From positions 1 to 64,000 of the forward strand of contig NZ_JAGINP010000006.1 in NCBI RefSeq assembly GCF_017876155.1: 64,000 bases of DNA. The letters run 5' to 3'. The position numbers and the translations under genes were made by a program. The first letter of the stretch is position 1; the number at the start of each line of letters is the position of its first letter. Origin of the DNA: Azospirillum rugosum (GTDB taxonomy: Bacteria; Pseudomonadota; Alphaproteobacteria; Azospirillales; Azospirillaceae). This document shows, in pieces, positions 42,083-51,038 of the stretch. A model generated the notes under the pieces. The model did not search any database, was not told the origin of the DNA, and worked only from the letters and a program-made list of their open reading frames with translations.

Positions 42083-42113
42083 GGGGCGGTGGCTTTGGCC
42101 ACCGCCCCTTTTT
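42083..42113 (+). terminator. Rho-independent terminator of the porin gene
   Basis: A perfect 11-bp stem GGGGCGGTGGC / GCCACCGCCCC with loop TTTG, followed by TTTTT, 26 bp after the porin stop. Confidence 0.95.
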
Positions 42114-42251
42114 GTTGCTTGTTCCTTCATGGAAACAGATGATGGAAGGCCAGTACGGCCTAAAGCATGGAAGATCGCGGCACTAAAGAGCTTTGAAAGC
42201 GGATCACACCTGTTTAGAAGTAGAAAAAACGGGAGCATTGAGAAACATCTA

Positions 42252-43622
42252 ATGGCCAAGCCAGCGATGGATATTCACCAGATTGCTTCCGTATTTAAGA
42301 GAGCGCTGCTCCAACACGGTGGGGCGAACACGCCCACGGCTTGGCCTCAAACTTTGACCAATTCTGATTTGCTTAAGCTTTTTAGGAGCGAAATTGACGC
42401 AGCGCGCAGTCTTGGGGTTCGTTGGGAAGAAATTGCTAAAGAATTAGCTCGGGCAGGCATCCACAAGAAAACTGGAGCCTTGTTTACGGGGCCAGAAATC
42501 CGCGTGTACGCAAGCCGTTGGCCGCAGCAACCATCGACTTTGTCTCTAGAGACGGGCGCTACACCTGCGCCACGATCTGCATCGCCTCCTGCGATCATTT
42601 CACCCGCAACTGTTTTAGACAGCTTTCCAAAGCGATTGATAGCGTCCTTGACGTCAACCAAGCACCAGCTTCCTGCGACTGAGCAACACTCAGTTGCCGC
42701 ACGCATGCTGATCCGGCTTGAAGCGATGTCGTCGTCGCGTATGGACGGCGTTCGCTGCACATTGGAAGACCTTCTCACACTTGAGGCAAGAGGAGAAAAC
42801 ACTGATCTGCCGAGCCGCCCTCAGTCGGTCCATAAAGTAAGGCAATATGTATTGGCGCTGGAGCGATTTATTCCAGTCGTCAGGGAAGGCGGTCCTACGG
42901 AGCTGACGGTGGAGCTGATCCACCATCTTCACCAAATTGTTGTGATGCATACTTCCCAATCTGCCGACAACCCCATCTACCGCAAAGGTATCGATGTTGA
43001 TCAGATAAAGACTTGGCTCGCTGATTTGGCCGAATATATGCAGCAGCTAGAGGAAGACCCTGTAAGCGCCGCTGCGCTGGCGCGAGCCGCAATCGCTCAT
43101 GCTCACTTCGACGCTATGCAACCCTTTGCAGCCGGGAACGGACGAGTTGGGCGTCTACTGCTTACTTTGATGTTGTCTGCCTACGGCTTTAGAACGATTT
43201 TGGTTTCAAAGAAAATCGAGCAGCTAAAAACTGAGTACATCGCAGCCTTGCGCCGAGCCCAAGAAGCGCAAAATTGGACCCACCTCGTTAGCTTCATTGG
43301 AAATTCCTTAGCGGCAACCCAGAAAGAAGATAGTGAAATAGATCATGGCATTGTCGACTTGCCTGCATTGTGGAAACATCAGCCTGGTTTTCGCAATGGT
43401 TCTGCCGCATACCGGACGCTCGACCTCCTTCCTTCCTATCCTGTTGTGACGGCTAGATTGCTCACGAACCTCCTGATGGTAAACCGCGCGGCATCGTACA
43501 AAGGAATAGAACAGCTTGTCGGGGCGGGCATACTTGTTGAGCTAACTGGTAACCTGCATAGCCGCACGTTTGCGGCGCCTGCGGTGCTACGTGTCCTCGA
43601 GGGAGCATTAGGGGAGCAGTAG
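42252..43622 (+). CDS. Fic-domain protein with altered catalytic motif
   Basis: A 456-aa protein. The N-terminal ~80 residues form a helical module (LLKLFRSEIDAARSLG, then WEEIAKELARAGI) of the kind seen in small DNA-binding plasmid proteins. The Fic core is at about 145-330. The active-site loop reads MQPFAAGNGRVGR: Gln-290 replaces the catalytic His and Ala-294 replaces the Asp/Glu of HPFx(D/E)GNGRxxR. An inhibitory-helix-like SSSRMDG (160-166) precedes it, with Asp for the usual Glu. A C-terminal winged-helix-like region follows. AMPylation by the usual mechanism is unlikely. ATG 42252 is preferred over ATG 42129, which crowds the porin terminator. GC is much lower than the flanking chromosome. 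Confidence 0.85.
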   Translation: MAKPAMDIHQIASVFKRALLQHGGANTPTAWPQTLTNSDLLKLFRSEIDAARSLGVRWEEIAKELARAGIHKKTGALFTGPEIRVYASRWPQQPSTLSLETGATPAPRSASPPAIISPATVLDSFPKRLIASLTSTKHQLPATEQHSVAARMLIRLEAMSSSRMDGVRCTLEDLLTLEARGENTDLPSRPQSVHKVRQYVLALERFIPVVREGGPTELTVELIHHLHQIVVMHTSQSADNPIYRKGIDVDQIKTWLADLAEYMQQLEEDPVSAAALARAAIAHAHFDAMQPFAAGNGRVGRLLLTLMLSAYGFRTILVSKKIEQLKTEYIAALRRAQEAQNWTHLVSFIGNSLAATQKEDSEIDHGIVDLPALWKHQPGFRNGSAAYRTLDLLPSYPVVTARLLTNLLMVNRAASYKGIEQLVGAGILVELTGNLHSRTFAAPAVLRVLEGALGEQ

Positions 43623-43894
43623 TTGGACCGGCAACCACGGGCAGTTAAGGCTTTCAGGCAGCGCAGCGTGGGTGAGTTTGAAATTCTGAAAACGTTCGGC
43701 CTGCGCTTTGGTCTGGAGATCGGGCTTGGGCGCCTTGCGCCGGGTGCGCCACAGTTCGATCAGGAGCCAAATCAATTATGCCCATACCCCCGCGCTGGGC
43801 GGCGAGCAGGGAGCAGGCGTGGACCAGGAGGAGGTGGCGGACCCCACCGGTGTTTGCTCACCGGGCCGGCCGCCCGTGATCGGCCAGTGATCGG

Positions 43895-44035
43895 CTAAGC
43901 GACGACGAACTTTCCGTCCACGAGGTCGCGGATGGCGGTCCAGGCGGACTGGCCTTGCCGGCGCGCCGTTCCGGTGACGGAACGATAGCCGGCGTGGATG
44001 TCCGGGCCCCAATCGGAACGGAAGCCATTGGTGCT
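43895..44035 (-). pseudogene. C-terminal remnant of an IS transposase (IS66-like)
   Basis: The minus strand encodes about 45 residues ending in a stop at 43895, including FRSDWGPDIHAGYRSVTGT and AWTAIRDLVDGKFVVA, which resemble transposase C-termini of the IS66 group. The remnant stops abruptly at about 44035, where brxL homology begins on the opposite strand, so a deletion joined the two. The adjacent 43623-43894 region holds no convincing gene; its minus strand has a short protein-like stretch (ELWRTRRKAPKPDLQTKAQ), perhaps more IS debris. No intact terminal inverted repeats were seen. Confidence 0.5.
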
Positions 44036-44830
44036 TTGCGGACGGTCTCGGGTCTCTTGAAGCTCCTCTATCCCCATGGCGACTACGACAAGGAAGCCGT
44101 TCGTCGCTGCCTTGAATACGCCCTCGAAGCACGCCGCCGTGTCAAGGAGCAGCTCAAGAAAATCGGAGGGATGGAATTCTACGACGTTCACTTCTCCTAC
44201 ATCGACCAGTAGACATTGGAAGAGCGGTGGATCACCGTGCCCGAGCAGGGTGGCGGCAAACTCATCCCCGAAGGGCCGCTTAAGCCCGGTGTCCTGCATT
44301 CTATCGCCACAGGTACCAGCGGCCACCTCGGACTGTACCGATTGGAAACCCAGATTACGGCCGGCAATGGTAAGCTGACCACCTCCGGCTTGGGATCGAA
44401 CTCGGCTGCAAAGGAGGCGGTGAAGGTCGCCTTCGATTACCTGGAAGCCAACCTTTCGCGGATCAACGGCCACGCCAAAGCTGGTGACCACGATTTCCAC
44501 CTGCACACGGTCGAGCTTCACAACACGGGTGCGGCTAGGGCTATGACTCTGGCGAGCTTCGTCGCGTTCTGCTCGGGGGCGCTCGGGAAGCCCATTCAGA
44601 GCCAAATGGTGGTGCTCGGGGACATGAGCCTGGGCGGCAGCGTCGCTCCCGTTGAAAACCTTGCCGAGTGCCTTCAAGTGGCTTTTGACGCGGGTGCTAA
44701 GCGCATCCTGATCCCGATGTCAAGCGCCGCCGACATCCCGACTGTAACGGCCGAACTGTTCACCAAATTTCAGACGTCGTTCTTCAGCGACCCTATCGAT
44801 GCAGTCTTCAAAGCATTCGGAGTTGACTGA
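44036..44830 (+). pseudogene. brxL: Decayed brxL (BREX Lon-like protease), 3' part only
   Basis: About 265 codons matching the C-terminal part of BrxL: TVSGLLKLLYPHGDYDKEA, RRVKEQLKKIGGMEFYDVHFSYID, then VPEQGGGKLIPEGPLKPGVLH, HLGLYRLETQITAGNGK and LGDMSLGGSVAPVENLAEC of the Lon-like domain. BrxL is normally about 650-700 aa and acts in BREX phage exclusion. Here the 5' two-thirds are missing and an in-frame TAG (44210-44212) interrupts the rest while both halves stay in the same frame, so the nonsense change is recent or the C-terminal part is reinitiated. No other brx gene is present. Confidence 0.8.
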
Positions 44831-45118
44831 CTCCGATTCTCGCGCGAGGCAGGAGAATGAACCACCGCTCCAACTTTCCTGACAAGATCACCTCTTGCCT
44901 CTGCACGTGGGAAACAGCACCGCGCCTCAATAGTCTACACCCGCGCGCCTATCAGGCACGTACTCCCAGGTTTTTGCCTCACAGACAACGCCAAAAAGCC
45001 GCTATGGACTCGACACTTCGTTCATGCCCACGAACTTCATGGCATTCGGCAGAGAGTTTTTTTGCGGCTCATTGTATTCATAGCTGAACCTCACAATCGG
45101 CCGCAGAAGCTTATGAAG

Positions 45119-46693
45119 CTACTTCTCGCGCTCACGCAGTTCTGAATTCGCCACATGAATTGGTGCACTGCTTGCGACGGCGACCTCCCGATCCTCCCAT
45201 CGAAATACGACAACCATATTTGCATCGTCGAGTTGTACAATATGCACCCGTACTGAATCGATGTCGGGTGGGAATGCTTGGTAAATGCGCACAAAGTCCG
45301 ACAGCGCAGCTTGACAGTGTGGGAACTTCTCCGGCGGAATAGTGAAATCGCCTAACACCAGTGTATCTCCGGTTGGCCTCGATCTGCCCGTCAAGTTTCT
45401 TCCTTCGACAGCGAGGGTTAACATAGTACCCCCGTGCGGCGTTGATTTATGATCAATTCCTGGATGGCTCCCGCCAGTGCCTGACGTAGAAAAGTATGGC
45501 GAAAAACTCTCCATGGCCTTCTCCGTTACTTTGAAGGCTTGCTTTTCCCGCGTTCGGATGGTCTTGAAGATTGCTGCATTCAATACACTTGGCTCCTCAA
45601 CCAGATGCAGCAGGAGCTCGTCCGTTCCGGCCTCCGAGCAGACGAGGCGGAATTCAGACTGCCTGGATTGCGATTTCTGGATAGAGCAACCTGCCGGGCT
45701 GCTCAGTCGAGAAAGAAAGTGCCTGACTCCGATCTCGCTGATCGCAAACTCCGCAGGAACGGGCAGCACAGGTAGGTGGTGATCTAGAACAACGAGCGTC
45801 TCGACCCGGGGTTCTTTGTGAGATCGCGCAACGAGGACAGCTTTGTGGCAAACCTCTGGGCCACCGTTTATGAGACGTAAATCAACGCCCAAACCTTCAT
45901 CACCATCCGGCAGAATACCTACGAGGTAGAAGAGTCCATGCACAAGCTTGGATGAGGGGGCCCCCTCATCCAAGCTGCTGTTGTCAACAATCGCGACCGG
46001 AGGCTTCAGCGCCTCCGCATTTCGATCCTCATCGGCATATTTGAGAAGCTGCTTTTCCAGGCGCCCCTCATCGTAATCCAACATATCAACAACTCGCGCA
46101 AGCCCGTCTTTCCCGACATGGACCAAGGCAACGACAAATCCTTCCTGCACGTCCATAGTCCCAACGAAGCGGAAGGGTTCCGATTTAGACATCGCCGAAG
46201 CTTTTGCCCGACCTCTCTGAATGCGCACTTCTCGTTCAGCCTTCCCCTCATCTGCACCCCGCGACTGTAAATCGCTTTCCACCGCCTCGGAGTACGCCTT
46301 TTCGATTCCGCTCTTTTCCTTAAGCCACTCGGACAGCGTCTGGTTGGGCGGCTTCACGGTTGATGCATGTTGAAGGACCTTGGCGTATTGGGAGTGCGAA
46401 GCCTCTCCAACCGCGCCGAAGGCAAGCTTGACGACGGGCAGAAACGGGTTGCGGTCGTCCCATGCGCTCCATCGCTTGCTGGATTTCTGACGGACGAAAG
46501 CTTTCAACTTCGCCATATCGTCATTGAGGGCACCAACCACGAAGTCGTAAATCTGTTCAAGAGCCTCATACAACTGGTCGCGCGCGCGCTTCTCTGTGCG
46601 GCTGTACTTATTCACACTTTCTTCGACTTCTCGGAAACGGCCTTCCATATCGGCGAGGTCGGAATGCGGGTCGTTAGTGAATTTTCTAGCCAT
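45119..46693 (-). CDS. Hypothetical protein, 524 aa, element cargo
   Basis: I do not recognise this gene. The N-terminal half is helical and charged (residues ~10-60 could coil, for example FREVEESVNKYSRTEKRARDQL). A region at 85-150 contains LSEWLKEKSGIEKAYSEAV. The middle (170-300) has alternating strands such as FVVALVHVGKDGLARVVDM and VHGLFYLVGILPDGDEG. The C-terminal part has MLTLAVEGRNL and VRVHIVQLDDANMVVVFRW. No signal peptide, membrane segment or known catalytic motif. It stands alone, reading toward the brxL remnant, and a perfect palindrome lies 29 bp upstream. GC is moderately low. Confidence 0.75.
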   Translation of the reverse strand: MARKFTNDPHSDLADMEGRFREVEESVNKYSRTEKRARDQLYEALEQIYDFVVGALNDDMAKLKAFVRQKSSKRWSAWDDRNPFLPVVKLAFGAVGEASHSQYAKVLQHASTVKPPNQTLSEWLKEKSGIEKAYSEAVESDLQSRGADEGKAEREVRIQRGRAKASAMSKSEPFRFVGTMDVQEGFVVALVHVGKDGLARVVDMLDYDEGRLEKQLLKYADEDRNAEALKPPVAIVDNSSLDEGAPSSKLVHGLFYLVGILPDGDEGLGVDLRLINGGPEVCHKAVLVARSHKEPRVETLVVLDHHLPVLPVPAEFAISEIGVRHFLSRLSSPAGCSIQKSQSRQSEFRLVCSEAGTDELLLHLVEEPSVLNAAIFKTIRTREKQAFKVTEKAMESFSPYFSTSGTGGSHPGIDHKSTPHGGTMLTLAVEGRNLTGRSRPTGDTLVLGDFTIPPEKFPHCQAALSDFVRIYQAFPPDIDSVRVHIVQLDDANMVVVFRWEDREVAVASSAPIHVANSELREREK

Positions 46694-46721
46694 CGTTGCC
46701 GCGCACCTGAAGTTGCCACAA

Positions 46722-46740
46722 ACCTTTAGGCCCTAAAGGT
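46722..46740. promoter_or_regulatory. Perfect 19-bp palindrome upstream of the 524-aa gene
   Basis: ACCTTTAGG-C-CCTAAAGGT has nine-base arms around a single central base, 29 bp before the start at 46693. Its size and position fit a dimeric repressor operator. There is no U-tract or long stem, so it is not a terminator. Confidence 0.6.
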
Positions 46741-47214
46741 ATTCATGGGCAATATCACCTGTACAAGGGTCGCGTCCGTCCTCTCGCGTGGCATTGGTGG
46801 AAGAGAAATGTTCCGACGTGGTGCTTCCGAAAGAAGGAGGCCACTTGCCCGTGGAACGACGCCTCGTGCGGAGACTGGTGAGGGACATTTCGCGGAATAC
46901 CGTTCGACGACCCTTATGATGATGCGCTCCCTTCGGCCTCGAAGGAATTGACACTTCTCAAATCAACCGCACTTAAACAAACCGGCAATATAAATAAAAA
47001 AGAGGCCGCCCCATATGACGGCTTCTGAGTGTGTAAACAGGACACGTGAGGACAGGGCGCACACTAATTTTCATTAAGAGGTGTGCACCGAGCACAGCCG
47101 CGTAAAGACGAAGCCCATGCCCCCCTCAGAGTTCAAGGACAGGGACCTTAGATCGCCCTGTTTTCCTTTCGCCCTCTCCCTCACAACCCACACTCCTCAC
47201 TCATAGGTTCCATC
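46741..47214. other. Intergenic region between the 524-aa gene and the HTH operon
   Basis: About 470 bp with no convincing gene. An AT-rich stretch at 46965-47010 (CAATATAAATAAAAAAG) and an imperfect hairpin at about 46998-47030 whose minus-strand copy ends in six T (AGAAGCCG ... CGGCCTCTTTTTT) may insulate the two divergent units. The promoter of the HTH-Rep-DUF927 operon should be here. Confidence 0.45.
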
Positions 47215-47700
47215 ATGTCGGAGAAGACCCACGGACCGGTGCCGTGGAGCGGCGCCCGTGCGCTCGCCCCAGTTCGTTCCGCTGAAACCAAAATGGCTCG
47301 TCAGAGCCGACCATTTTCCATTCTTCCTCGTTTCAAGGAGAAGGCGAAGCACAACACAACGCTGACGGCTTCTGTCCCAGCTGGCTGTCCAGGGCTGAGT
47401 CGGCCTCCTGCTGGGGGTTCGAAGAGCCCAATACAGTCGCCTTGTCCCGACGATGCGGAGGTCGTTGCACGCACCGGTAAAGGTTGTCCTCAGCGTCTGA
47501 CGTTCGAGCCGGGGCAGCTCTACACGACACAGCAAGTGGCCGCTGTCACTGGCCTCAGCGCGAAAGCGTTCGAGGCGTGGCGGCTGAAGGGCTTTGGCGG
47601 TCCTTCGTACATCAAGCTGGGCAAAGCCGTGCGCTATCGGGGCGATGATCTGCTGGCGTGGATCGACGCGAACCGCTGCAGCTCGACGTCGGAGAACTGA
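47215..47700 (+). CDS. AlpA/excisionase-like HTH protein
   Basis: A 161-aa protein. The C-terminal third (about 98-155) is a MerR-like winged helix of the AlpA/excisionase type: LYTTQQVAAVTGLSAKAFEAW, then GPSYIKLGKAVRYRGDDLLAWID. The N-terminal 95 residues are basic, Ser/Pro-rich and low in structure; a later start (for example ATG 47293) is possible. In satellites and small integrative elements such proteins control excision and early genes. Three bases separate its stop from the next ATG, making an operon with the Rep-like gene. Confidence 0.8.
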   Translation: MSEKTHGPVPWSGARALAPVRSAETKMARQSRPFSILPRFKEKAKHNTTLTASVPAGCPGLSRPPAGGSKSPIQSPCPDDAEVVARTGKGCPQRLTFEPGQLYTTQQVAAVTGLSAKAFEAWRLKGFGGPSYIKLGKAVRYRGDDLLAWIDANRCSSTSEN

Positions 47701-47703
47701 CCG

Positions 47704-48651
47704 ATGGCCAAAATGCGCATCACTCCCGCCCGGATTTCCCTGTCCCCTGGTCCCAAGGCGGACAAAGATAACTTGAAGACCGGTTGCACGTCGGCAACGC
47801 AGCGGCCTCCATCGTGGGCCGACCGGCTTCCGCTGCCTCCTGTCCAACACGATGTCGCTTGGCTTACGAAACATTGGAAACCGAAGGAACGGTTCGAGAC
47901 GGCTGACCAGGTGCGGGAGCGACGGGACAAGCTGGTTCGCCTTCTGGAGAATGGCGAGAATGCGGCGCGACGGGTCGCAAAGCGACTGAAGCGGTGCAAG
48001 CCGCAACGTCGTTGCGGTTCCGGAGCGTGTCCGATCTGCGGTCGGCGGTTCCGCCGTTGGTGGGTCGGCGAGGTTTTGAAGCTCCTATCCTTTACCGAAA
48101 TCACGGATGGTGACAATGACGCCGTGGTGCTCAGCGTCACTTTGGTGAACCGGGATCATCGACGGCAAGCGGGCCAGCTTCACACCTTGGATTTGAGGAA
48201 GCTGATCGATCAATACCGGACGCAGATCAAGAGGGCCGGGCTCAATGTCCGGTTCATGGTTGGTGCCGTGGACATCAGCTTCAACATTGATGGGCTGAAG
48301 CGGTGGGAGCCGCATTGGTCTCCCCACCTCTACCTCCTCGTCAATGGGGCCACTTCCAAGGCGATCCGAGAGGCACTGGAACGTCATCTGATCGCTGACG
48401 ACGCTGTGCCCCGGCCGATTCGCATGCGGACAGTGAAAAACGGCGTGAAGGCGGCATCCTACGCATGGAAATCGGCCTTTTTTCAGCGGAACAGCTTCTT
48501 GGACGGATTGGGCAGGCCGAACACTTGGCCATACCCGATGAAACCGACCCAAGTTCGAGAGTTGATGATCTATCTGGACCGGTATCAGCCGACTGACCGC
48601 CTGTTCCTGCGGAACGTGCGTCGGCATGGCTGGAATTTGGTCCCTTTCTAG
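47704..48651 (+). CDS. Putative replication protein with degenerate HUH-type motifs
   Basis: A 315-aa protein I cannot assign firmly. A Cys-rich segment CGSGACPICGRRFRRWW (about 102-118) resembles zinc fingers of Rep proteins. HWSPHLYLLV (His-204, His-208, Tyr-210) sits where rolling-circle Reps carry the metal-binding HUH motif, here with Tyr for the second His. SYAWKSAF (Tyr-253, Lys-256) matches the YxxK nicking motif. Placed between an AlpA-like gene and a DUF927 ATPase, a role in element replication is plausible. If the HUH motif is truly lost, it may bind but not cleave DNA. Confidence 0.65.
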   Translation: MAKMRITPARISLSPGPKADKDNLKTGCTSATQRPPSWADRLPLPPVQHDVAWLTKHWKPKERFETADQVRERRDKLVRLLENGENAARRVAKRLKRCKPQRRCGSGACPICGRRFRRWWVGEVLKLLSFTEITDGDNDAVVLSVTLVNRDHRRQAGQLHTLDLRKLIDQYRTQIKRAGLNVRFMVGAVDISFNIDGLKRWEPHWSPHLYLLVNGATSKAIREALERHLIADDAVPRPIRMRTVKNGVKAASYAWKSAFFQRNSFLDGLGRPNTWPYPMKPTQVRELMIYLDRYQPTDRLFLRNVRRHGWNLVPF

Positions 48652-48885
48652 ATCGCGCTGATTTTGTCCTCACAAATTGAGGATGAAGATCGTCGGGAAC
48701 GGCTTACGGAGGCTCGGAGAACCTGTTTCAAGCCTTCCATGACAAGAATGAAGAACGGAAGATAGCAACACTGCATCTCCGTCTATTTCCCTAAACCCCA
48801 CATTACGGCAGCCGCCATCTCGCTGTGCACCGTGTGCGTTGTGTGCGCGCATGGGAAGCCGTGCGTCTGCCTTGGAGCCTCTTCA

Positions 48886-50583
48886 ATGAGTAGCAATGAG
48901 CTTGGTAACGGTAAACTCCGTAGGTCTAAGGCCGAAGCATGCAACGACGACCAGCAGGCGCCGTTGACTGTGATCGGCTACGGCTACGACGCATTGACTG
49001 GACTCCGCTACACCGTCGCGGAGTTCCGAAACGGGAAAGGTGAGCGGGTCGAGGCCCTCATCTCGGCCAAGGACAAGGCCAAAGGCGAGCCCCGCATTAT
49101 GGATATTCTCGCGCATTCGGGTTTCAATGTCCCAGGATCGTCGAAGCGTCGCCGTGCTCTTGTTGAACTTCTTGACAGCAGTGTTGCGCCTGATGAGTAT
49201 GTTGTAGTCTCTCGTGTTGGATGGTCCGAAGCGAATTTCTGCCTGCCGACCAACGTCTATGGCCCCAAAAGGAAACGTGTACGGTTGGCGCTGCTCGATG
49301 GGGCGGCCAATCATTGGTACGGCAGCGCGGGCGGCTATGAGCAATGGCGGGAACACGTTGCTCTTCCCTGCGGTGGAAACCGCACGTTGGTATTTGGTTT
49401 GGCATTCGCCTTTGCTCCGCCCCTGATGGGCATCTGCGCGGTCGAAAGCGGAGGCTTCCAGCTCACTGGTCCCTCCTCCATCGGTAAGACCATGGCGCTG
49501 ACCGTCTGGGGCTCGGTGTGGGGCGGCGGCGGCAAGGATGGTTTCATCAGCTCTTGGCACACGACGATCAACGCTGTCGATACGGAAGCCGCGCTGCACC
49601 GGCACGTCCCAGTGTTCAAAGATGAGGCCAAGCTTGCTGACAATCCAGGCGGTCCCAAGGCGGGCGAAATTGTCGCCAAGGCCGTTTTCCAGTACACCGG
49701 GGGGCAAGCCAAAAGGAAGCAGCCCGATCGGGAAAAACCGGTCACTTGGGACGCCCTGTTCTTCAGCTCCAGCGAGGTCACGTTCCCGGAGTTGGCCAAA
49801 GATGCGAACATCGAGCTCACGGTGGGACAGATGGCCCGCATGATCGACATTCCTGCGGATGCTGGAAAGGGGCATGGCATCTTCGAGACATTGCATGATG
49901 AAACAGACGCTGCCTCTGCGGCGAACGCCTTGAAGGAGGCCGCCAAAACCCACTTTGGCACTGCGTCCGACAAATTTCTCCAACGCCTGGCCGAGGATTT
50001 GGCCAAACGTCCGAAATGGCTGAAATCTTGGGTGGGGCGGCGGATGTCGCTTTATCGGAAAACCATGCCGCACAACAACGCGCAAGGTCCATACCAGCGC
50101 ATCGGAGACCGCTTTGCTCTGGTGTATACCGCTGGTGCTCTGGCCGTTTTCTACGACGTGCTGCCATTCACCCGCAAGGAAATCCTTTCGGCCGTCCGTT
50201 ACTGCCACGAACGCGCCATGCTCGATGAATTGAACGCTGGCATCAACCGCGCACGCTCCGGTGTCGATGTTGTCCGAGCCTATCTCACCAACAGTATCGC
50301 CAACTTCGGAGACGCGGACGGTCGCGACGCCCTCATGGACTATGACAGCGTGCCGGGCTTCGTCAACCGGCGCTGCCGCACCCCGGAAATTCTTATCTTG
50401 AAGGATGTGTTCGATACGATTGTGTGCGCCGGTCGCGACCCGGATAAGGTTTTCTACGACCTTCTCACTGCGGGGTACGCAACCCGACACACCACCGGCC
50501 CGAAGCACATCCATCGAAAGCTTCCCAAACCGTTCGGGCGTCAACGGGTGATCTGCATCTCGGGGCACATCCTCAAACTGTAG
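48886..50583 (+). CDS. DUF927-family ATPase (primase/helicase-like)
   Basis: A 565-aa P-loop protein. An N-terminal region of about 180 residues precedes the DUF927 core, with ALVELLDSSVAPDEYVVVSRVGW leading in. Walker A is LTGPSSIGKTMAL near residue 200, and a Walker-B-like VPVFKDEAKLAD follows about 45 residues later; QMARMIDIPAD and FVNRRCRTPEIL come later. DUF927 proteins are found in satellites, PLEs and integrative elements as replication-associated ATPases. ATG 48886 follows TTGGAGCC; an in-frame extension to 48832 is less likely. It lies 234 bp after the Rep-like gene and is closed by a terminator. Confidence 0.85.
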   Translation: MSSNELGNGKLRRSKAEACNDDQQAPLTVIGYGYDALTGLRYTVAEFRNGKGERVEALISAKDKAKGEPRIMDILAHSGFNVPGSSKRRRALVELLDSSVAPDEYVVVSRVGWSEANFCLPTNVYGPKRKRVRLALLDGAANHWYGSAGGYEQWREHVALPCGGNRTLVFGLAFAFAPPLMGICAVESGGFQLTGPSSIGKTMALTVWGSVWGGGGKDGFISSWHTTINAVDTEAALHRHVPVFKDEAKLADNPGGPKAGEIVAKAVFQYTGGQAKRKQPDREKPVTWDALFFSSSEVTFPELAKDANIELTVGQMARMIDIPADAGKGHGIFETLHDETDAASAANALKEAAKTHFGTASDKFLQRLAEDLAKRPKWLKSWVGRRMSLYRKTMPHNNAQGPYQRIGDRFALVYTAGALAVFYDVLPFTRKEILSAVRYCHERAMLDELNAGINRARSGVDVVRAYLTNSIANFGDADGRDALMDYDSVPGFVNRRCRTPEILILKDVFDTIVCAGRDPDKVFYDLLTAGYATRHTTGPKHIHRKLPKPFGRQRVICISGHILKL

Positions 50584-50611
50584 AGCAAGTTGCGAGCTCA
50601 GAGTGCCCTGT

Positions 50612-50645
50612 AAGCCCGGCCGAACGACTTCGGTCGGGCTTGTTT
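50612..50645 (+). terminator. Terminator after the DUF927 gene
   Basis: A 13-bp stem AAGCCCGGCCGAA / TTCGGTCGGGCTT (one G-T wobble), loop CGAC, followed by GTTT, 28 bp past the stop. Confidence 0.85.
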
Positions 50646-51038
50646 GACAAGTGGCCCGCGCCTGCACCAACGCCTGCGCAGACCAGCACAACGAGCCTGT
50701 CTGGACGGCATTGGATGCTATCTGCACTCAACCGACCGTCGCACCAATGTGCCGTGGGACATCCCCTCGCATGAACTCCCGAGCGAGGAGATTTACCTCG
50801 GCCACAGCGCACACGTGCCAGTAGGCGCGCCAGGACATCACGTGCGAAGTCCGAGTTGTGGGAGCGATCCTGGAAGTCGTCATGGCGCCGGGCGTCCCGA
50901 TCACCGCCTTTCAGAACAGCGGATCGTTCAATGGACCAAAATTCATGCTCCTGAATCTCAGGATCGGGCGCGACTCCGAACCAACCGAGACAACAGGTGC
51001 CAATAGCGCGCCTTGCAGTTCGTGATAAAATCCTCACC
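50646..51038. other. Gap between the DUF927 operon and the integrase
   Basis: About 390 bp between convergent transcription units. The frames open on both strands are mutually antisense and lack starts with ribosome sites. One plus-strand stretch at about 50850-50990 reads protein-like (EVVMAPGVPITAFQNSG) but follows an in-frame stop and has no start, so at most it is a gene remnant. Confidence 0.45.

Noticed and set aside
43623..43898. 91-codon plus-strand frame after the Fic gene
   Set aside because: Gly/Arg-rich with no ribosome site; the minus strand of the same region looks like IS debris.
44857..45087. 76-codon plus-strand frame between the brxL remnant and the 524-aa gene
   Set aside because: No family character and a Ser/Arg/His-rich composition; the short gap is better read as non-coding.
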